Source: Gracilibacillus caseinilyticus (GTDB taxonomy: Bacteria > Bacillota > Bacilli > Bacillales > Amphibacillaceae). From it: a stretch of 64,000 nt of DNA. This document shows positions 63,244 through 64,000 of the stretch, in pieces (position 1 is the stretch's first letter; the number at the start of each line of letters is the position of its first letter). The stretch lies in contig NZ_CP095072.1 in assembly GCF_022919115.1 (NCBI RefSeq), positions 1 to 64,000 on the forward strand. The letters are read 5' to 3'. Position numbers and translations under genes: made by a program. The notes under the pieces are model-generated. The model ran no database searches. It saw only the letters and a program-made list of their open reading frames with translations, and was not told where the DNA came from.

Positions 63244-63397
63244 GTTGCTTCCTCCTTTTGTGCATGTTTACTGTAATTGCATACACCTATTTTACATCTC
63301 TAATAATCAATTATTATTTTTACTTTTTACCGGAACTTGTGGTAAAAATAAATTATTACCACAAGTTCAATTACGATTTCTTCGCTTAGCACATTTC

Positions 63398-64000
63398 TTA
63401 TAATTGATTACACATTGCTTCCCATTTATTCTCTAATGTTTCTTTTTCCTGATAAAGTTCTTGTAATCGCACTAGATCATCTGTTCTCAACAATGCTTCT
63501 TCTATCTCGATAATCCTTTTCTCCAACGCATCTATCTCGGCTTTTTCACTATTCTTATTCATCTGTTTCCGATTGTTGCTATTAGTGGTTAGTTGTGGTT
63601 TATCTGTTCTTCTTGCTGGTATTTCTCTCATTTCTGTTATTTTTTTCTTGGCCCAATTATAATCACCCTCGAAAGTATAGAGCTTTTTAGATTCAATCCA
63701 ATATATTTTGTGAAACAGTTTGTTAAGAAAATACCTGTCATGAGAAACTGCAAGTATCGTACCTTTGAAATCACTTAATGCCTCTTCCAGTACTTCTCTT
63801 GATTCAATATCCAAATGATTGGTTGGCTCATCTAAAAGCAGAACATTGATATCCTGATACATTAACTGCGCTAAACGTAATCGCATCCGTTCCCCACCGC
63901 TTAATTGAGACACGTGGCGAAAAACATCGTAGCCATAAAACATAAAGCGAGCAAGAATCGCTCTTGCCTCTCCTTCTGTTACCGCCACTTCTTCTCTAAA
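63398..64000 (-). CDS. ABC-F family ATPase, C-terminal part (5' end beyond window)
   Basis: The frame stays open to the window edge, so only the last 200 residues are seen. The second ABC domain shows the signature VSQLSGGERMRLRLAQLM, Walker B LLLDEPTNHLD and the switch SHDRYFL, followed by a YTFEGDYNW segment and a charged C-terminal coiled coil (KAEIDALEKRIIEIEEALLR). ABC-F proteins bind the ribosome E site and relieve stalling or antibiotic inhibition; the LDEPTNHLD form is diagnostic. Which subfamily (YkpA/YdiF-type or an antibiotic-resistance type) cannot be told without the first domain and linker. Confidence 0.9.
   Translation of the reverse strand, partial: FREEVAVTEGEARAILARFMFYGYDVFRHVSQLSGGERMRLRLAQLMYQDINVLLLDEPTNHLDIESREVLEEALSDFKGTILAVSHDRYFLNKLFHKIYWIESKKLYTFEGDYNWAKKKITEMREIPARRTDKPQLTTNSNNRKQMNKNSEKAEIDALEKRIIEIEEALLRTDDLVRLQELYQEKETLENKWEAMCNQL

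Noticed and set aside
1..64000. Prophage, integrative element or tRNA-associated island
   Set aside because: No integrase, phage structural gene, tRNA or attachment repeat was seen.

Overview
The window looks like a chromosomal segment of a low-GC, Gram-positive, endospore-forming member of the Bacillaceae. The evidence is strong AAAGGAGG-type ribosome binding sites, frequent TTG starts, a CotF-like coat protein, intrinsic terminators and plant-polysaccharide gene clusters resembling the yes/lpl region of Bacillus subtilis. A salt- or alkali-tolerant genus such as Gracilibacillus or a relative would fit, but the sequence alone does not fix the genus. I saw no rRNA, tRNA, CRISPR array or prophage.

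Layout: (1) 1-2420: 3' part of a GNAT acetyltransferase gene, a complete IS256-type insertion sequence with an 8-bp target duplication, and an array of 51-52 bp repeats. (2) 2423-13196: secreted PL11 rhamnogalacturonan lyase; acuI-like reductase and MarR gene (both frameshifted) with an MFS pump; CotF-like coat protein; GH127 beta-L-arabinofuranosidase with a GPH symporter and a divergent AraC regulator. (3) 13438-15546: a small MITE-like element, a ruined TetR gene and copy A of a larger dispersed element. (4) 15615-28388: minus-strand operon of ABC permeases, two tandemly duplicated binding lipoproteins, a membrane AraC regulator, two glycosidase-like enzymes and a YesL protein. (5) 28602-33184: element copy B, DHA2 efflux pump with TetR, MarR and a frameshifted SDR. 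(6) 33415-42935: polysaccharide genes (three UDP-sugar enzymes resembling the UDP-FucNAc pathway, GalE-like and GMD-like SDRs, three glycosyltransferases, a sulfotransferase-like protein). (7) 43130-44109: a type I toxin-antitoxin-like module and a His/Gly/Pro/Tyr-rich protein. (8) 44240-52561: divergent catabolic cluster (tartrate/malate-type dehydrogenase, semialdehyde dehydrogenase, M20 hydrolase, FCD regulator; 2-hydroxyacid dehydrogenase, class III aminotransferase, alanine dehydrogenase). (9) 53204-64000: second TetR/DHA2 pair, a SEDS protein with a small membrane protein, element copy C, a LacY-type permease with GH43, a mannose/fructose PTS and the 3' part of an ABC-F gene.

Functionally the window is mostly accessory carbon use: extracellular pectin backbone cleavage, uptake of oligosaccharides by ABC, GPH, MFS and PTS systems, and intracellular trimming by GH127, GH95, GH65-like and GH43 enzymes, with AraC regulators and cre-like sites nearby.

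The most unusual content is non-coding: three copies of a roughly 560-bp element with near-identical 20-bp terminal inverted repeats and two inverted internal halves; a 208-bp MITE-like element; short repeats with a common 52-bp period at three loci; a tandem duplication that carried along a permease 3' end, now decaying; and four genes each broken by a single-base indel.
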